Source: Actinobacteria bacterium UBA7422 (GTDB taxonomy: Bacteria; Actinomycetota; Actinomycetes; S36-B12). From it: a stretch of 28,643 nucleotides of DNA. Below are positions 1 through 8,433 of this stretch, one piece after another. The stretch spans positions 1 through 28,643 of the forward strand of contig DKME01000070.1 in assembly GCA_002469525.1 (NCBI GenBank), given 5' to 3'. Both the position numbers and the translations under genes were made by a program. The notes below the pieces were generated by a model that saw nothing but the letters and a program-made list of their open reading frames with translations, had not been told where the DNA came from and did no database searches. Every line of letters starts with the position of its first letter. The first letter of the stretch is position 1.

Positions 1-24
1 TTGTAGATCTAGCAAACAGCGTGC

Positions 25-447
25 TTAGGCTTTTTTCGTTTCCCAAAACACTGCTGCGATTTCATCAATTTTTTCTAAGAGTTGATCGGCGACTGCTACA
101 TCAACGGTCCCCTTGGTCCCGCCGGCTCCGGCAAGTTTGGTGGCTTGGTTGAAAAGCTCGTTCAAGTTTGGGTACTTTTCAAAGTGAGGTGGCTTGAAGT
201 AGTCGGTCCACAGCACCCACAGGTGCTCCTTGACCAAGTGCGAACGCTGCTCTTTTATGAGGAGGGCTCGCGCCTTGAAGTCCATGTCGTCCGTTGCGTT
301 GTGCTTCTCCATGCATGCCTTGACTGATTCGGCTTCAAGGCGAGCCTGCGCTGGATCGTATATTCCGCAAGGAAGATCGCAATGGGCGTAAGCGGAAATT
401 TCTGGCACAAATCTTTCAACTAGCCGGGCTCCGAAATGCTTGCGCAC
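25..447 (-). CDS. sodN: Nickel-containing superoxide dismutase precursor
   Basis: Converts superoxide to oxygen and hydrogen peroxide in the cytoplasm, using a nickel ion held by the extreme N-terminus of the mature enzyme. The 140-residue precursor has a 21-residue leader ending EISAYA, followed by the nickel hook HCDLPCGIY. After cleavage this supplies His1, Cys2, Cys6 and Tyr9 of the mature chain, the known ligand set of NiSOD. The rest is the helical-bundle part, including the conserved DPAQARLEAESVK stretch. The start is GTG at 447, with an AGGAG ribosome site six bases upstream. A possible -10 (TAGACT, minus strand, 505-500) would give a leader of about 45 bases. The maturation protease gene is divergent next door, as is usual for this enzyme. 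No Nur-type box (paired TTGCAA) was found. Very sure of the identity. Confidence 0.97.
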   Translation of the reverse strand: MRKHFGARLVERFVPEISAYAHCDLPCGIYDPAQARLEAESVKACMEKHNATDDMDFKARALLIKEQRSHLVKEHLWVLWTDYFKPPHFEKYPNLNELFNQATKLAGAGGTKGTVDVAVADQLLEKIDEIAAVFWETKKA

Positions 448-539
448 TTTTTGCTCCTATCGTGTCGGTGACTTAGGTCGAAAACGGGATTACAGTCTGA
501 GTCTAGCCTCGATATTTTTTCGTGCATAGCCCAGCAGGC

Positions 540-545
540 TAATGT
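540..545 (+). promoter_or_regulatory. Leaderless -10 box of sodX
   Basis: TAATGT lies exactly six bases before the ATG at 552 and no Shine-Dalgarno sequence is present, so the transcript probably starts at the A of the start codon. No good -35 box is seen. This is one of nine sites in the window with identical spacing. Confidence 0.5.
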
Positions 546-551
546 CTTCAC

Positions 552-854
552 ATGTCATTAAAGGCTAATTGGGTTCCAATCTTTCGAGTTCGTGTGATTG
601 GTCCTTCAATGCGACCGATTTTAGAAAACGGCCAAGTTTGTTTTGCATTGCGTGGCAGCTTCTTCGCCAGACCAGGTGCAATTGCAGTGTTTACGCACCC
701 TGAGCGGCCTAGCCTGTACGAGGTGAAACGGCTGGTTCGCAAAGTTAATGGTGCATGGTGGGTGGAAGGTGATAACAAGGAGGTCAGCACCGACTCGCGC
801 GATTTTGGTGCAGTTGCGGCTCACTCAATTCTTGGAATTGTGATAAAAAGGTGA
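552..854 (+). CDS. sodX: Nickel-type superoxide dismutase maturation protease (S26 family)
   Basis: A small, soluble-looking signal-peptidase-like protease of 100 residues, expected to remove the 21-residue leader of the neighbouring SodN so that nickel can bind. The S26 hallmarks are visible: the catalytic serine in GPSMRP (Ser19) and the catalytic lysine in EVKRLV (Lys59), followed by VEGDN (71-75) and DSRDFG (81-86). Unlike ordinary type I signal peptidases it has no N-terminal membrane anchor, which suits a cytoplasmic substrate. It is divergent from sodN across a gap of about 100 bp. The start at 552 has no ribosome site but sits six bases after TAATGT, consistent with a leaderless mRNA. 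The assignment rests on motifs and on the neighbour. Confidence 0.93.
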   Translation: MSLKANWVPIFRVRVIGPSMRPILENGQVCFALRGSFFARPGAIAVFTHPERPSLYEVKRLVRKVNGAWWVEGDNKEVSTDSRDFGAVAAHSILGIVIKR

Positions 855-858
855 GTCT

Positions 859-1038
859 TTAGTCTTCGTCGAGGTCATCAAGACGCGCAAGCCAAGTCGC
901 AACTCGATCAATTGCGTTTTCATATTCTGGGTTTAGATTGACGAACTCGGCGAACCTTTCGGCCAACCACTCGAATGAGACTTCCTCTCCACCCCTGCGC
1001 CTTGCGAGTTCTTCTGCGCCACGATCTGTGTCATACAT
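859..1038 (-). CDS. Small DUF6104-like protein downstream of kgd
   Basis: A 59-residue ORF that starts MYDTDRGAEELARRRG and ends in an acidic tail LARLDDLDED. It closely resembles the small actinobacterial DUF6104 proteins, which share the pattern of a DRG-EEL start, a middle EVSFEWLAE block and an LATWLARLDD end. Their function is not known. The start ATG at 1038 has a GGTGA ribosome site at suitable distance. The gene begins 17 bases after the stop of kgd on the same strand, so the two are probably cotranscribed. The composition (19 Asp and Glu in 59 residues) suggests a soluble cytoplasmic protein. Its 3' end lies five bases from the convergent sodX stop. No catalytic motif is visible. Confidence 0.85.
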   Translation of the reverse strand: MYDTDRGAEELARRRGGEEVSFEWLAERFAEFVNLNPEYENAIDRVATWLARLDDLDED

Positions 1039-1055
1039 GTGTAGTCACCAATCCG

Positions 1056-4000
1056 CTAGTTGAAGGCAGAGATGATGAGGACCTTTTGATCCTCTTCGTG
1101 GCGTTGATGCGTTCCTACGGCGGGCGCTGAAGAAGCAGGTCGTGACACACACGAGATTCCACGATTGACCAGCCCGGGAACATTGAGTGCAATGAAACTC
1201 CAGGCACCTTGGTTCGCGGGTTCTTCCTGAACCCAGCGCAGGTCTGCCTCTGGGTATTGCCGTGCCATTGCTGGCAAGCTCACCCCGGGAAGTGGGTAGA
1301 TACGTTCCAACCTCACGATCGCGGTGTCGGTGATGTTATTGGCTTCCCGGTAGGCGAGTAGCTCGAAATACACCTTGCCAGAGCAAACGAGAACTTTCTT
1401 CACACCCGCACCTGTGAACTTTGGGTCGGGAAGGAACGGCCGGAATACACCAGATGTGAAATCTTCAACGGCAGATACCGAGGCCTTTGATCGAAGAAGG
1501 GATTTTGGCGTGAACACGATTAAAGGCCTGGACAGGCGACCAAGTACCTGCCAACGCAAGAGGTGGAAGTAAGAAGCAGGTGTACTGGGGACGGCGATTG
1601 ACATGTTGTCTTGGGCGCAAAGTTGTAAGAATCGTTCGATTCGTCCACTGCTGTGATCAGGGCCCTGGCCTTCCTGTCCGTGCGGGAGCAGCAAGGTGAC
1701 AGACGATCGTTGCCCCCACTTTTGTTCACCGGAAGAAATGAACTCGTCGATAATGGTTTGGGCTCCGTTTACAAAATCCCCGAATTGGGCTTCCCACATA
1801 ACGAGAGCATCTGGCCGCGCAACGGAATAGCCGTATTCAAAACCTAGAGCCGCGAATTCGCTCAATGAAGAGTCGTACACGTACAGTTTGCCGCCATCGC
1901 GGTAACACTGCTTCAATGGTTTGTACTGCCATCCTGTTTCTTTGTCCACAATTACCATGTGGCGGTGGCCAAAGGTGCCTCTTCGCGAATCCTGTCCGGC
2001 AAGTCGAACCGTGCGGCCTTCCATCAGGAGCGAGCCAACGGCAAGTGCCTCACCCATGCCCCAATCAATCGTGTTGTCGGCGACCATTTGAGCCCGTCGA
2101 TGAAGTTGTGGAGCAAGCCGTGGGTGCACATTAAAGTTCTCAGGAAGCACCAATTGCGACTCGATCACGGTGTCGATTTGGGCCTGGGTGATTGACGTGT
2201 CAACCTCTTGAGAAGGGGTTTGCGGGACCAGATTCAGTTGACCCGTTTCAATAATAGCTCTTGCGCGCTCGCTGAATTCGGTATCCGGTTCATCGATTCG
2301 CGTTTCCTGAAATACCTTTTCGAGTTGTTCTTGAAAATGTTTGAGAACTTCTTCAGCTTCTTCAAGGGTTATGTCGCCACGGCCAATGAGTGAGTCCGTG
2401 TAGTGCTTGCGGACCGAACGCTTATTGTCGATTATCGAGTACATGAGTGGTTGGGTGAGTGATGGATCATCCGCTTCATTGTGTCCTCGGCGCCGGTACG
2501 TCACTTGGTCGATCACGACGTCTTTCCCAAATGCCTGGCGGAATTCGAACGCTAACTTGGCCACAAAAATTACAGCCTCGGGATCGTCACCGTTGACATG
2601 GAAAATAGGTGATTGAATCATTAGGGCGACATCGGTGGAGTATTTGGAAGACCTGCTATATCGCGGTGAGGTGGTAAACCCGACTTGATTGTTGACCACG
2701 ATATGAATGGTGCCGCCGGTGCGGTAGCCCTGTAATTGCGATAGCTGAAGGGTTTCGGCAACAACCCCTTGTCCAGCAAATGCGGCATCTCCGTGCAGGA
2801 GAACGGGCAAGATGTCTGTTTTGCGATCTGACGGAAGTAGGTCTTGTTTAGCGCGCACTATTCCTTCAAGAACCGGGTCAACTGCTTCCAAGTGCGAGGG
2901 GTTAGCCGCGAGATAGACGGATGTGTAACCTCCCTCTGCAGATAGGTAGGAACCGGTCGTTCCGAGGTGGTACTTCACATCACCCGAACCCTGCACGGAG
3001 TTTTCCTCGTACTCGCCCTCGAACTCGCGGAAAATTTGGCCAAATGACTTACCAGCAATGTTTGCAAGAACGTTTAGCCGGCCACGGTGGGGCATGCCAA
3101 TCCCGACTTCCAAGATCTCGCTGTTTGCGGACTGGGCCAGAATCTCATCGAGCATCGGGATCAACGACTCGGAACCTTCAAGGGAAAAGCGTTTTTGACC
3201 AACATATTTTGTTTGCAAAAATGACTCAAGGGCCTCGGCCTCATTGAGTTTGCGTAGAATTCTTAGTTGATCTGCTGGATCCGGCTTTACGTGTGGAATC
3301 TCAACTCGTTCTTGAATCCATTTACGTTCTTCGGGATCTTGAATGTGCATGTACTCAATGCCAACGGTTCTCGTGTATGAGTCTCGAAGGACACCCAGAA
3401 TTTGTCGGAGTTTCATCAGCGGTTTGCCGCCAAACCCACCCGTTGCAAATTCTCGGTCCAGATCCCACAGCGTGAGCCCATGTGAGAGGACATCTAGGTC
3501 AGGGTGCATCCGCTGGTGGTATTCAAGAGGATCCACGTCCGCCATGAGGTGTCCGCGAACTCGATAGGCGTGAATGACTTCTTGGACTCGGACGTTCTTA
3601 TCGAGATCAGTTTCATGATTGGCCGAAATGTCTTGAGCCCAGCGAATTGGGTCATAGGGAATGCGCAGGTCGTGGAAAATATTGACGTAGAAATCTTCTT
3701 CACCGAGAATGAGTGAGTGAATTTTTCGGAGGAATTCACCCGATTGTGCACCTTGGATTATTCGATGGTCGTAGGTGGAGGTAAGAGTGAGAATTTTGGA
3801 GACTGCATTGCGAACGATTGATTCTTCGGAGGCACCCTGCCATTGAGCGGGGTATTCCATCGAGCCGACACCAATGATCGCACCCTGTCCTTTGACCAGC
3901 CGCGGAACTGAGTGATTGGTTCCGATTGTTCCGGGGTTCGTCAGGCTGACCGTTGTTCCAACGAAGTCGTCGACACCGAGTTTATTTGAGCGAGCCCGAC

Positions 4001-4652
4001 GCACGATATCTTCATAGCTGGCCCAGAACGACGCAAAGTCCATGTGTTGGGCCGCTTTGATATTTGGGACCAGCAGTTGCCTTGTGCCATCCGGTTTTGC
4101 AATGTCGATTGCTAGGCCGATATTGATATCGGCGCTGCGTTTTACCGCCGGCTTGCCGTCGACTTCGTCAAATGAGTAGTTCATTTCGGGTTGCGCCTTG
4201 AGAGCTTGAACTAGTGCGAAAGCAATAATGTGCGTGAAGGAAACTTTGCCTCCACGACCTCGGGCGAGGTGGTTATTAATGACTACCCGATTGTCAAAGA
4301 GCAGTTTGACAGGAAGCGAGCGAACGCTTGTCGCGGTCGGAACGCTCAGACTCTCTTCCATATTGGTGACCACACGCGCTGCGGGGCCTTTGAGCCGTTC
4401 AATCTCACCCACTGATTGGGTTGAGACGGGCTTTGGTGGGGCTTGTTGCTCTGAGTCGGGAGCAGCAGTTGGAGTTGGGGCTGGGAGCGGGGTGCTGGGC
4501 GTGATCACGGCTGGTCGGTCTTGTGGCTCGAATCCGTCAAAGAAGTCCCACCATGCGGGGTCAACTGAGTTCCGGTCGGTCAAAAATTGCTGATACAACT
4601 CGTCCACGAGCCAGTCATTGGGTCCAAATTGGTCGGGAGGCTCAGTTGCCAC
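1056..4652 (-). CDS. kgd: Multifunctional 2-oxoglutarate decarboxylase / dehydrogenase E1-E2 fusion
   Basis: Thiamine-diphosphate enzyme of the TCA cycle acting on 2-oxoglutarate. In Actinobacteria this fused protein serves as the E1 component of oxoglutarate dehydrogenase and also carries a succinyltransferase domain. The 1198 residues show: an E1-type N-terminal segment (1-42, FGPNDWLVDELYQQF); a Pro/Ala linker (about 50-80); an E2-like acyltransferase core (about 95-320) with catalytic His296 in STYDHRIIQGAQSG; then the E1 body with MPHRGRLNVLANIAGK, the ThDP-binding GDAAFAGQG and NNQVGF segments, and LPHGQEGQGPDHSSGR near the end. No lipoyl domain is present, as in mycobacterial Kgd (about 1230 residues). 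The start is GTG at 4652 behind GAGG. A candidate -10, TAGGCT, lies at 4694-4689. It is followed by the DUF6104-like gene. Confidence 0.97.
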   Translation of the reverse strand: MATEPPDQFGPNDWLVDELYQQFLTDRNSVDPAWWDFFDGFEPQDRPAVITPSTPLPAPTPTAAPDSEQQAPPKPVSTQSVGEIERLKGPAARVVTNMEESLSVPTATSVRSLPVKLLFDNRVVINNHLARGRGGKVSFTHIIAFALVQALKAQPEMNYSFDEVDGKPAVKRSADINIGLAIDIAKPDGTRQLLVPNIKAAQHMDFASFWASYEDIVRRARSNKLGVDDFVGTTVSLTNPGTIGTNHSVPRLVKGQGAIIGVGSMEYPAQWQGASEESIVRNAVSKILTLTSTYDHRIIQGAQSGEFLRKIHSLILGEEDFYVNIFHDLRIPYDPIRWAQDISANHETDLDKNVRVQEVIHAYRVRGHLMADVDPLEYHQRMHPDLDVLSHGLTLWDLDREFATGGFGGKPLMKLRQILGVLRDSYTRTVGIEYMHIQDPEERKWIQERVEIPHVKPDPADQLRILRKLNEAEALESFLQTKYVGQKRFSLEGSESLIPMLDEILAQSANSEILEVGIGMPHRGRLNVLANIAGKSFGQIFREFEGEYEENSVQGSGDVKYHLGTTGSYLSAEGGYTSVYLAANPSHLEAVDPVLEGIVRAKQDLLPSDRKTDILPVLLHGDAAFAGQGVVAETLQLSQLQGYRTGGTIHIVVNNQVGFTTSPRYSRSSKYSTDVALMIQSPIFHVNGDDPEAVIFVAKLAFEFRQAFGKDVVIDQVTYRRRGHNEADDPSLTQPLMYSIIDNKRSVRKHYTDSLIGRGDITLEEAEEVLKHFQEQLEKVFQETRIDEPDTEFSERARAIIETGQLNLVPQTPSQEVDTSITQAQIDTVIESQLVLPENFNVHPRLAPQLHRRAQMVADNTIDWGMGEALAVGSLLMEGRTVRLAGQDSRRGTFGHRHMVIVDKETGWQYKPLKQCYRDGGKLYVYDSSLSEFAALGFEYGYSVARPDALVMWEAQFGDFVNGAQTIIDEFISSGEQKWGQRSSVTLLLPHGQEGQGPDHSSGRIERFLQLCAQDNMSIAVPSTPASYFHLLRWQVLGRLSRPLIVFTPKSLLRSKASVSAVEDFTSGVFRPFLPDPKFTGAGVKKVLVCSGKVYFELLAYREANNITDTAIVRLERIYPLPGVSLPAMARQYPEADLRWVQEEPANQGAWSFIALNVPGLVNRGISCVSRPASSAPAVGTHQRHEEDQKVLIISAFN

Positions 4653-4744
4653 GGTTTTTCCTCTCGCAGGCGACCTAATTGCGACAATAGCCTAGGCGGT
4701 ATGGACTACACGTGCTTGTGAGGGTGCGGAAGTAGAGAAACTAA

Positions 4745-5524
4745 GTGAGGCTTTGCTCCATGCACAGGGACATGAATGTAAAAGATATGGGCGTTGCCCT
4801 CATTACAGGTGGAGCGTCGGGCATTGGTTTTGCTGCGGCGACTCAACTTGGCCAACTGGGATACACCATTGTCGTGCTGGGAAGTTCGACGCAAAGTGGG
4901 GAGCGGGCGGCTGTTCAATTGCGTGAACTTGGAATTGACGCGACGGGTGAGGGCGCGGATTTCAGTGATAGTCAAGCGGTGATCCGCCTTCGGGAGCGGC
5001 TTGGGCCAATGGCACAACCGCAGGTTTTGGTTTGTTCAGCGGGCGTGATGAGTGAAAAAATGTCCAAAACGCTGCGGACAACACCGGCTGAGTGGGATCG
5101 AGTGTTGGGCATCAATCTCATGGGGGTTGTCAATGCCATCTCAGAGTTTGCTCCACCCATGGTCGCCGCAAGATCTGGCCGAGTCATTGCTCTGTCCGCA
5201 TGTTTGGGAAGGTTTACCGGACCAGGAACGAGTGGGGGTCTTGCACCGTATCGGGTGAGCAAGGCCGCTCTGAACGCCCTTATTCGCAATTTTGCGGCTG
5301 AAACCGGTTGGGGAAACCGGGGGGTCTTGGTAGATGCAGTGTGTCCGAATCACTGTCGAACCCCAATGGGGGGACCGGATGCTCCTCGCTCGGCGGAAGA
5401 AGGGGCACAAACCATTACTTGGCTTGCGGAAAGTGATCTTCAAAGTCGCGAGAAATTGATCGGGCCCGTTGACTTTCCACTCACAGGTTTGTTGTGGGAG
5501 GACCGCGGCATTGTTCCTTGGTAG
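4745..5524 (+). CDS. Short-chain dehydrogenase/reductase (SDR), substrate unknown
   Basis: A cytoplasmic Rossmann-fold NAD(P)H oxidoreductase. It has the nucleotide-binding TGGASGIG near the N-terminus, a CSAGV segment where most members have NAG, the LGINLMGV helix, and the catalytic Ser (LSACLG) and Tyr-x-x-x-Lys (YRVSK). The tail, RTPMGGPDAPRSAEEGAQT, resembles carbonyl-reductase-like SDRs. The start is uncertain. GTG 4745 lies six bases after TAGAGA, which weakly fits the leaderless pattern of this window; ATG codons at 4760, 4772 and 4787 also precede the glycine motif, and 4787 would leave a typical SDR N-terminus. It is divergent from kgd with no obvious pathway link, so the substrate cannot be inferred. 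Confidence 0.85.
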   Translation: MRLCSMHRDMNVKDMGVALITGGASGIGFAAATQLGQLGYTIVVLGSSTQSGERAAVQLRELGIDATGEGADFSDSQAVIRLRERLGPMAQPQVLVCSAGVMSEKMSKTLRTTPAEWDRVLGINLMGVVNAISEFAPPMVAARSGRVIALSACLGRFTGPGTSGGLAPYRVSKAALNALIRNFAAETGWGNRGVLVDAVCPNHCRTPMGGPDAPRSAEEGAQTITWLAESDLQSREKLIGPVDFPLTGLLWEDRGIVPW

Positions 5525-5547
5525 CCGGTGAAGCTGGCCACCAGAGC

Positions 5548-5581
5548 CTGTGCTTATCCTTATTAGGATCCACGAGCACAG
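5548..5581. other. Two-part inverted repeat upstream of the L,D-transpeptidase
   Basis: CTGTGCT (5548-5554) pairs with AGCACAG (5575-5581), and inside it ATCCT (5556-5560) pairs with AGGAT (5565-5569) around a TATT loop. The internal loop is asymmetric, one base on the left and five on the right. No T-run follows on the plus strand, so it is not a classical terminator. An operator or an mRNA hairpin is possible. A near-direct repeat GTGTTCAC/GTGTGCAC (5586-5593 and 5600-5607) follows it. Confidence 0.5.
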
Positions 5582-5635
5582 ACGGGTGTTCACTACGGGG
5601 TGTGCACTGAGGTGTTTTGATTAAGGGAGAAGTAC

Positions 5636-7012
5636 ATGCGCGGCTCTTCACGAGCGGTTATTTCTGGCGCTATTGTGGCGGCAATGGGGGCCATGTTGAT
5701 CCCAACACCGGCGGCTGCCGTTGAGGGCAACCTTTCACCGCCGGATATCGTCTCGGTGGTTCCAGGAAGCAGCAGCACCAGTCTGGACGTTGCATATTCA
5801 ACTGCGACCCAAGATTCTGTCCAGGGCGCAGAACCCATTTCGTATCAAATTTCATTAGACATGGTGAACTGGTTCAACTGCCCACCAATTGCAGCCGAAG
5901 AACCAACTGGATCGGAGCCTGTTGTTACAGAATCCTGTCCACTATCGGGCTTAGCGCCCCTGCGCACCTACGGCATCTACATGCGGTCTGCTGTGGGTTT
6001 ACAAGCAAGTGGGGTCGTAGGTCCGATCGTGGCGACAACCCAACCTCCAGTTGGTACTGATCCAGCCAAGCCAAGAGAATTGCCTAAGAAACGCACGTGG
6101 GTAGGGGCAAAATTTATCGCTGCCAGCAACTCCCTTGGTGTTGATGGTTCAAAGGTTCGAGTCGGCGTAGGCGTATTGCCAAAGATCGTATTCACGAAGA
6201 GCATCACAAAGAAAAAAACTGTAGAAGAGAACCTAATCGTTTCGGCTGAATTGCCCAGCGGAAAACTAATTCCCGTCACCGGTGCTTGGGGGTGGCTTAA
6301 TGACACTTCTGCTGTCTTTAGGCCCAAAAACTATTGGCCCGGAAACTCAGTGATTCGCGTCACCTCACTCCTTGGCAGAACGATTCTTGGCACAAGCGGT
6401 TCACGATCTGTTATTGGTCTAGCAAAGTTGAATACGACGTATGAATTTGAGACCGCTCGCAAGTTGATCGCCAAAGTCGATGGCAAGACAAAGAAAATGA
6501 AAGTTTTCATTGACGGTGTCAAGGTGAAAACTTTTAAAGTTTCACTTGGCAAGAATGAATGGGAAACACGCAATGGGACGAAGGTCGTGAACACCTCGAA
6601 AGAGGCCGACAAGATTTATCGAAGTGAGTCACTAGGACTGACTGACCCCGATGAACAATATGAACTTGAGGCCCCGTGGAATACTCGAGTTACCCCTACT
6701 GGTGAGTTCATCCACTCGGCACCCTGGGCCTATGGTCGGCTAGGCGTCTATAACGGATCGCACGGCTGTACAAATATGTTTACAAATGATGCAAAGTGGA
6801 TTTTCGACAAAACAATCCCAGGTGACGTCATTTTTTACACCAACACCGGCGGTGACGTTGTTGAACCGTGGAATGGGCCTGGCGGATTGTGGAATATTCC
6901 GTGGAATAGGTGGTTGAAAAAATCTGCATTGAATTCCGGAGGTTCGCAGGTTGACACGGATACGAATGCTGGAACCGGTTCCCTGGCAGATGCCAAGCCA
7001 GCGAGCGCTTGA
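5636..7012 (+). CDS. Secreted L,D-transpeptidase (YkuD) with FnIII-like and Ig-like domains
   Basis: Makes 3-3 cross-links in peptidoglycan outside the membrane. The 458-residue protein has a signal peptide (1-28, ending PTPAAA), a fibronectin-III-like region (about 35-137), an Ig-like Ldt spacer domain (about 165-270) and a YkuD catalytic domain (about 273-402). Catalytic residues are visible: His360 in FIHSAPW and Cys378 in YNGSHGCTN. The Asn after HGCx, rather than the more common Arg, matches mycobacterial LdtMt2-type enzymes. A WNGPGGLWNIPWNRWL segment follows the domain, then a low-complexity tail. There is no lipobox, unlike many mycobacterial relatives, so it is probably released or held by other means. 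The start has a GGGAG ribosome site. The stop overlaps the next start by one base (TGATG), implying cotranslation with the thioesterase. Confidence 0.92.
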   Translation: MRGSSRAVISGAIVAAMGAMLIPTPAAAVEGNLSPPDIVSVVPGSSSTSLDVAYSTATQDSVQGAEPISYQISLDMVNWFNCPPIAAEEPTGSEPVVTESCPLSGLAPLRTYGIYMRSAVGLQASGVVGPIVATTQPPVGTDPAKPRELPKKRTWVGAKFIAASNSLGVDGSKVRVGVGVLPKIVFTKSITKKKTVEENLIVSAELPSGKLIPVTGAWGWLNDTSAVFRPKNYWPGNSVIRVTSLLGRTILGTSGSRSVIGLAKLNTTYEFETARKLIAKVDGKTKKMKVFIDGVKVKTFKVSLGKNEWETRNGTKVVNTSKEADKIYRSESLGLTDPDEQYELEAPWNTRVTPTGEFIHSAPWAYGRLGVYNGSHGCTNMFTNDAKWIFDKTIPGDVIFYTNTGGDVVEPWNGPGGLWNIPWNRWLKKSALNSGGSQVDTDTNAGTGSLADAKPASA

Positions 7013-7818
7013 TGTCTGAGCCACATACATTTGAGTCGAGATGGGAAGTCCCAGACGCATGGCAGCAGGGGAAGGGCGCTTGGGGTGGACTGCCCATTCG
7101 CCGCATGGTCGAGGCGGTCGTTGAACACGAGCAGTCAGACCGCGAAGTCCGTTCAATTTCCGCTCAAATCCCTGAACCAGTCTTGGTCGGAAAGCATCAC
7201 GTAAAGACCACTCTTGTGCGAAGTGGATCTGGAATGTCAATGTGGCAGGTGGAGATTGTTCGCCAAGAGGGAAACCTCATTGTGGTTCGAGGACAAGTTG
7301 TAACGGGTGTGGATAAACAACTAGAACTGGACCCACCCGCAGCTACCTGGGGGATTGCATGTCCTCCCACAATTTCGCGTCATGAAGACGTTCCCATTGC
7401 TCCGGTCGGGCCGCCTTTTGGACCAGTTTTCAGTCAGCATCTGGAATATAGGCCAGTTACTCCATTACCGACAATGGGAGACAAGGCCCTTGTTCACGGA
7501 TGGATAAACATTCCCCAGCGGACCGAAGCTGGCTCGCATTGGAATGCTGCACAACTTCTTTCAATAGTCGATGCATGGTGGCCTGCTCCATTTACGCTGA
7601 TGAAAGCTATGCGGATGGTTGCAACGGTTTCATTTAGCGCAAACCTACTTGTGGATCCGGAATCCATTGAGCCAGTTCTCGGTGAACGCTCACCACTGCT
7701 ACATGAGGCCTCGGTGAGTTCAGTTCATGGTGGCTTTATGAGTGAACTTCGCAGATTGTGGACGCCGGATGGGCAACTCGTTGTCGAAAATTTACAGTCG
7801 ATCATGGTGATTAAGTAG
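7012..7818 (+). CDS. TesB-like double-hotdog acyl-CoA thioesterase family protein
   Basis: About 268 residues with the pattern of double-hotdog thioesterases (TesB/4HBT_3 type). An N-terminal hotdog half has GAWGGLPIRRMVEAV and a strand-rich HHVKTTLVRSGSGMSMWQVEI. A second half has HGWINIPQ and NAAQLLSIVDAWWP, whose Asp is in the position of the family's catalytic Asp, and ends SMVIK-like. These enzymes hydrolyse acyl-CoA; the chain length cannot be told. ATG 7012 is preferred over an in-frame TTG at 7009 because it forms the TGATG stop-start overlap with the Ldt gene. There is no signal peptide, so it is cytoplasmic. It could relate to the acyl-CoA supply for the ole operon further on, but nothing direct shows this. 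Confidence 0.8.
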   Translation: MSEPHTFESRWEVPDAWQQGKGAWGGLPIRRMVEAVVEHEQSDREVRSISAQIPEPVLVGKHHVKTTLVRSGSGMSMWQVEIVRQEGNLIVVRGQVVTGVDKQLELDPPAATWGIACPPTISRHEDVPIAPVGPPFGPVFSQHLEYRPVTPLPTMGDKALVHGWINIPQRTEAGSHWNAAQLLSIVDAWWPAPFTLMKAMRMVATVSFSANLLVDPESIEPVLGERSPLLHEASVSSVHGGFMSELRRLWTPDGQLVVENLQSIMVIK

Positions 7819-7823
7819 GCCAG

Positions 7824-8396
7824 TCATGGCAGCGTTATAGATTCACTGTTTGAGAAAATCTTCTTGACATAGTTCTCTGTCTCAGAAAATGGTGGAATGC
7901 CACCGTATTCCAGTACTGAGCCGATGCCAGCGTTGTAAGCCGCAAAAGTGTTCTTCAACCTTGGACCATCGAGCCCTTTGACACTTTTACGGTTGATGCA
8001 ATTCATACGGGCGGCAGAATGAATTGAGTCAGCGGGGTTCCACACGTCTACAATTCCGTCATTGTCGCCGTCAATTCCATAATGCTTCCATGTATAGGGC
8101 ATAAATTGAGCAATGCCCTGTGCACCAGCGGGACTTGTTGCTAGCGGATCAAAACTACTTTCGGCGTGGATCTGAGCCGCAAATAGCTCAGGCGAGATTG
8201 CAGGGCAACGTGTTGAGGCATCTTTAATTAAACTTGAATAAGCCGCTGGAACAGTTATGGGTCCACCCAGAATATTCTCCCGAACTCCGTTTGGAATTAC
8301 GTTGGCTAACGTGACTAGACCAAGACCAAGAGCCCCGAGAACGACGGCAACGAGCGCAAGGGAGCGCAGTCGTTTAGGTGTTCGTGTCCTTGACAT
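7824..8396 (-). CDS. Membrane-anchored lytic transglycosylase (SLT domain)
   Basis: Cleaves the glycan strand of peptidoglycan outside the membrane. From ATG 8396 the protein has 190 residues: a basic start (MSRTRTPKRLR), one hydrophobic segment acting as signal anchor, then an SLT domain with the catalytic Glu in AQIHAESSFDP, the conserved SPAGAQGIAQFMPYTW, and AAYNAGIGSV. A DGDNDGIVDVWNP segment could bind a metal but is common in actinobacterial relatives. Two cysteines (TRCPAIS and RMNCINR) may form a disulfide. A longer reading from 8468 is rejected: it would run into the divergent GTPase gene and lacks a ribosome site. ATG 8396 lies six bases after TATTGT. The 3' end is five bases from the convergent thioesterase stop. 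Confidence 0.9.
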   Translation of the reverse strand: MSRTRTPKRLRSLALVAVVLGALGLGLVTLANVIPNGVRENILGGPITVPAAYSSLIKDASTRCPAISPELFAAQIHAESSFDPLATSPAGAQGIAQFMPYTWKHYGIDGDNDGIVDVWNPADSIHSAARMNCINRKSVKGLDGPRLKNTFAAYNAGIGSVLEYGGIPPFSETENYVKKIFSNSESITLP

Positions 8397-8402
8397 TTGC
8401 CC

Positions 8403-8408
8403 ACAATA
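8403..8408 (-). promoter_or_regulatory. Leaderless -10 box of the lytic transglycosylase
   Basis: On the minus strand TATTGT is followed by six bases (GGGCAA) and then the ATG at 8396. No ribosome site is present. Its expected -35 position (about 8426-8431) overlaps the -10 box of the divergent GTPase gene. Confidence 0.5.
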
Positions 8409-8427
8409 ACCCGGCGCCCAAGCCGGG

Positions 8428-8433
8428 TAGGCT
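8428..8433 (+). promoter_or_regulatory. Leaderless -10 box of the GTPase gene
   Basis: TAGGCT is followed by six bases and then GTG at 8440. No ribosome site is seen. This spacing is the main reason for choosing GTG 8440 over ATG 8473. The expected -35 position (about 8405-8410) overlaps the minus-strand -10 box. Confidence 0.5.

Noticed and set aside
5141..5593. A 150-residue minus-strand ORF
   Set aside because: It is antisense to the SDR gene; composition and lack of motifs mark it as a shadow.
5525..5635. A c-di-AMP (ydaO/yuaA) riboswitch, often found before actinobacterial cell-wall enzymes
   Set aside because: The gap is only 111 bases and the conserved core sequences of that riboswitch are not seen.
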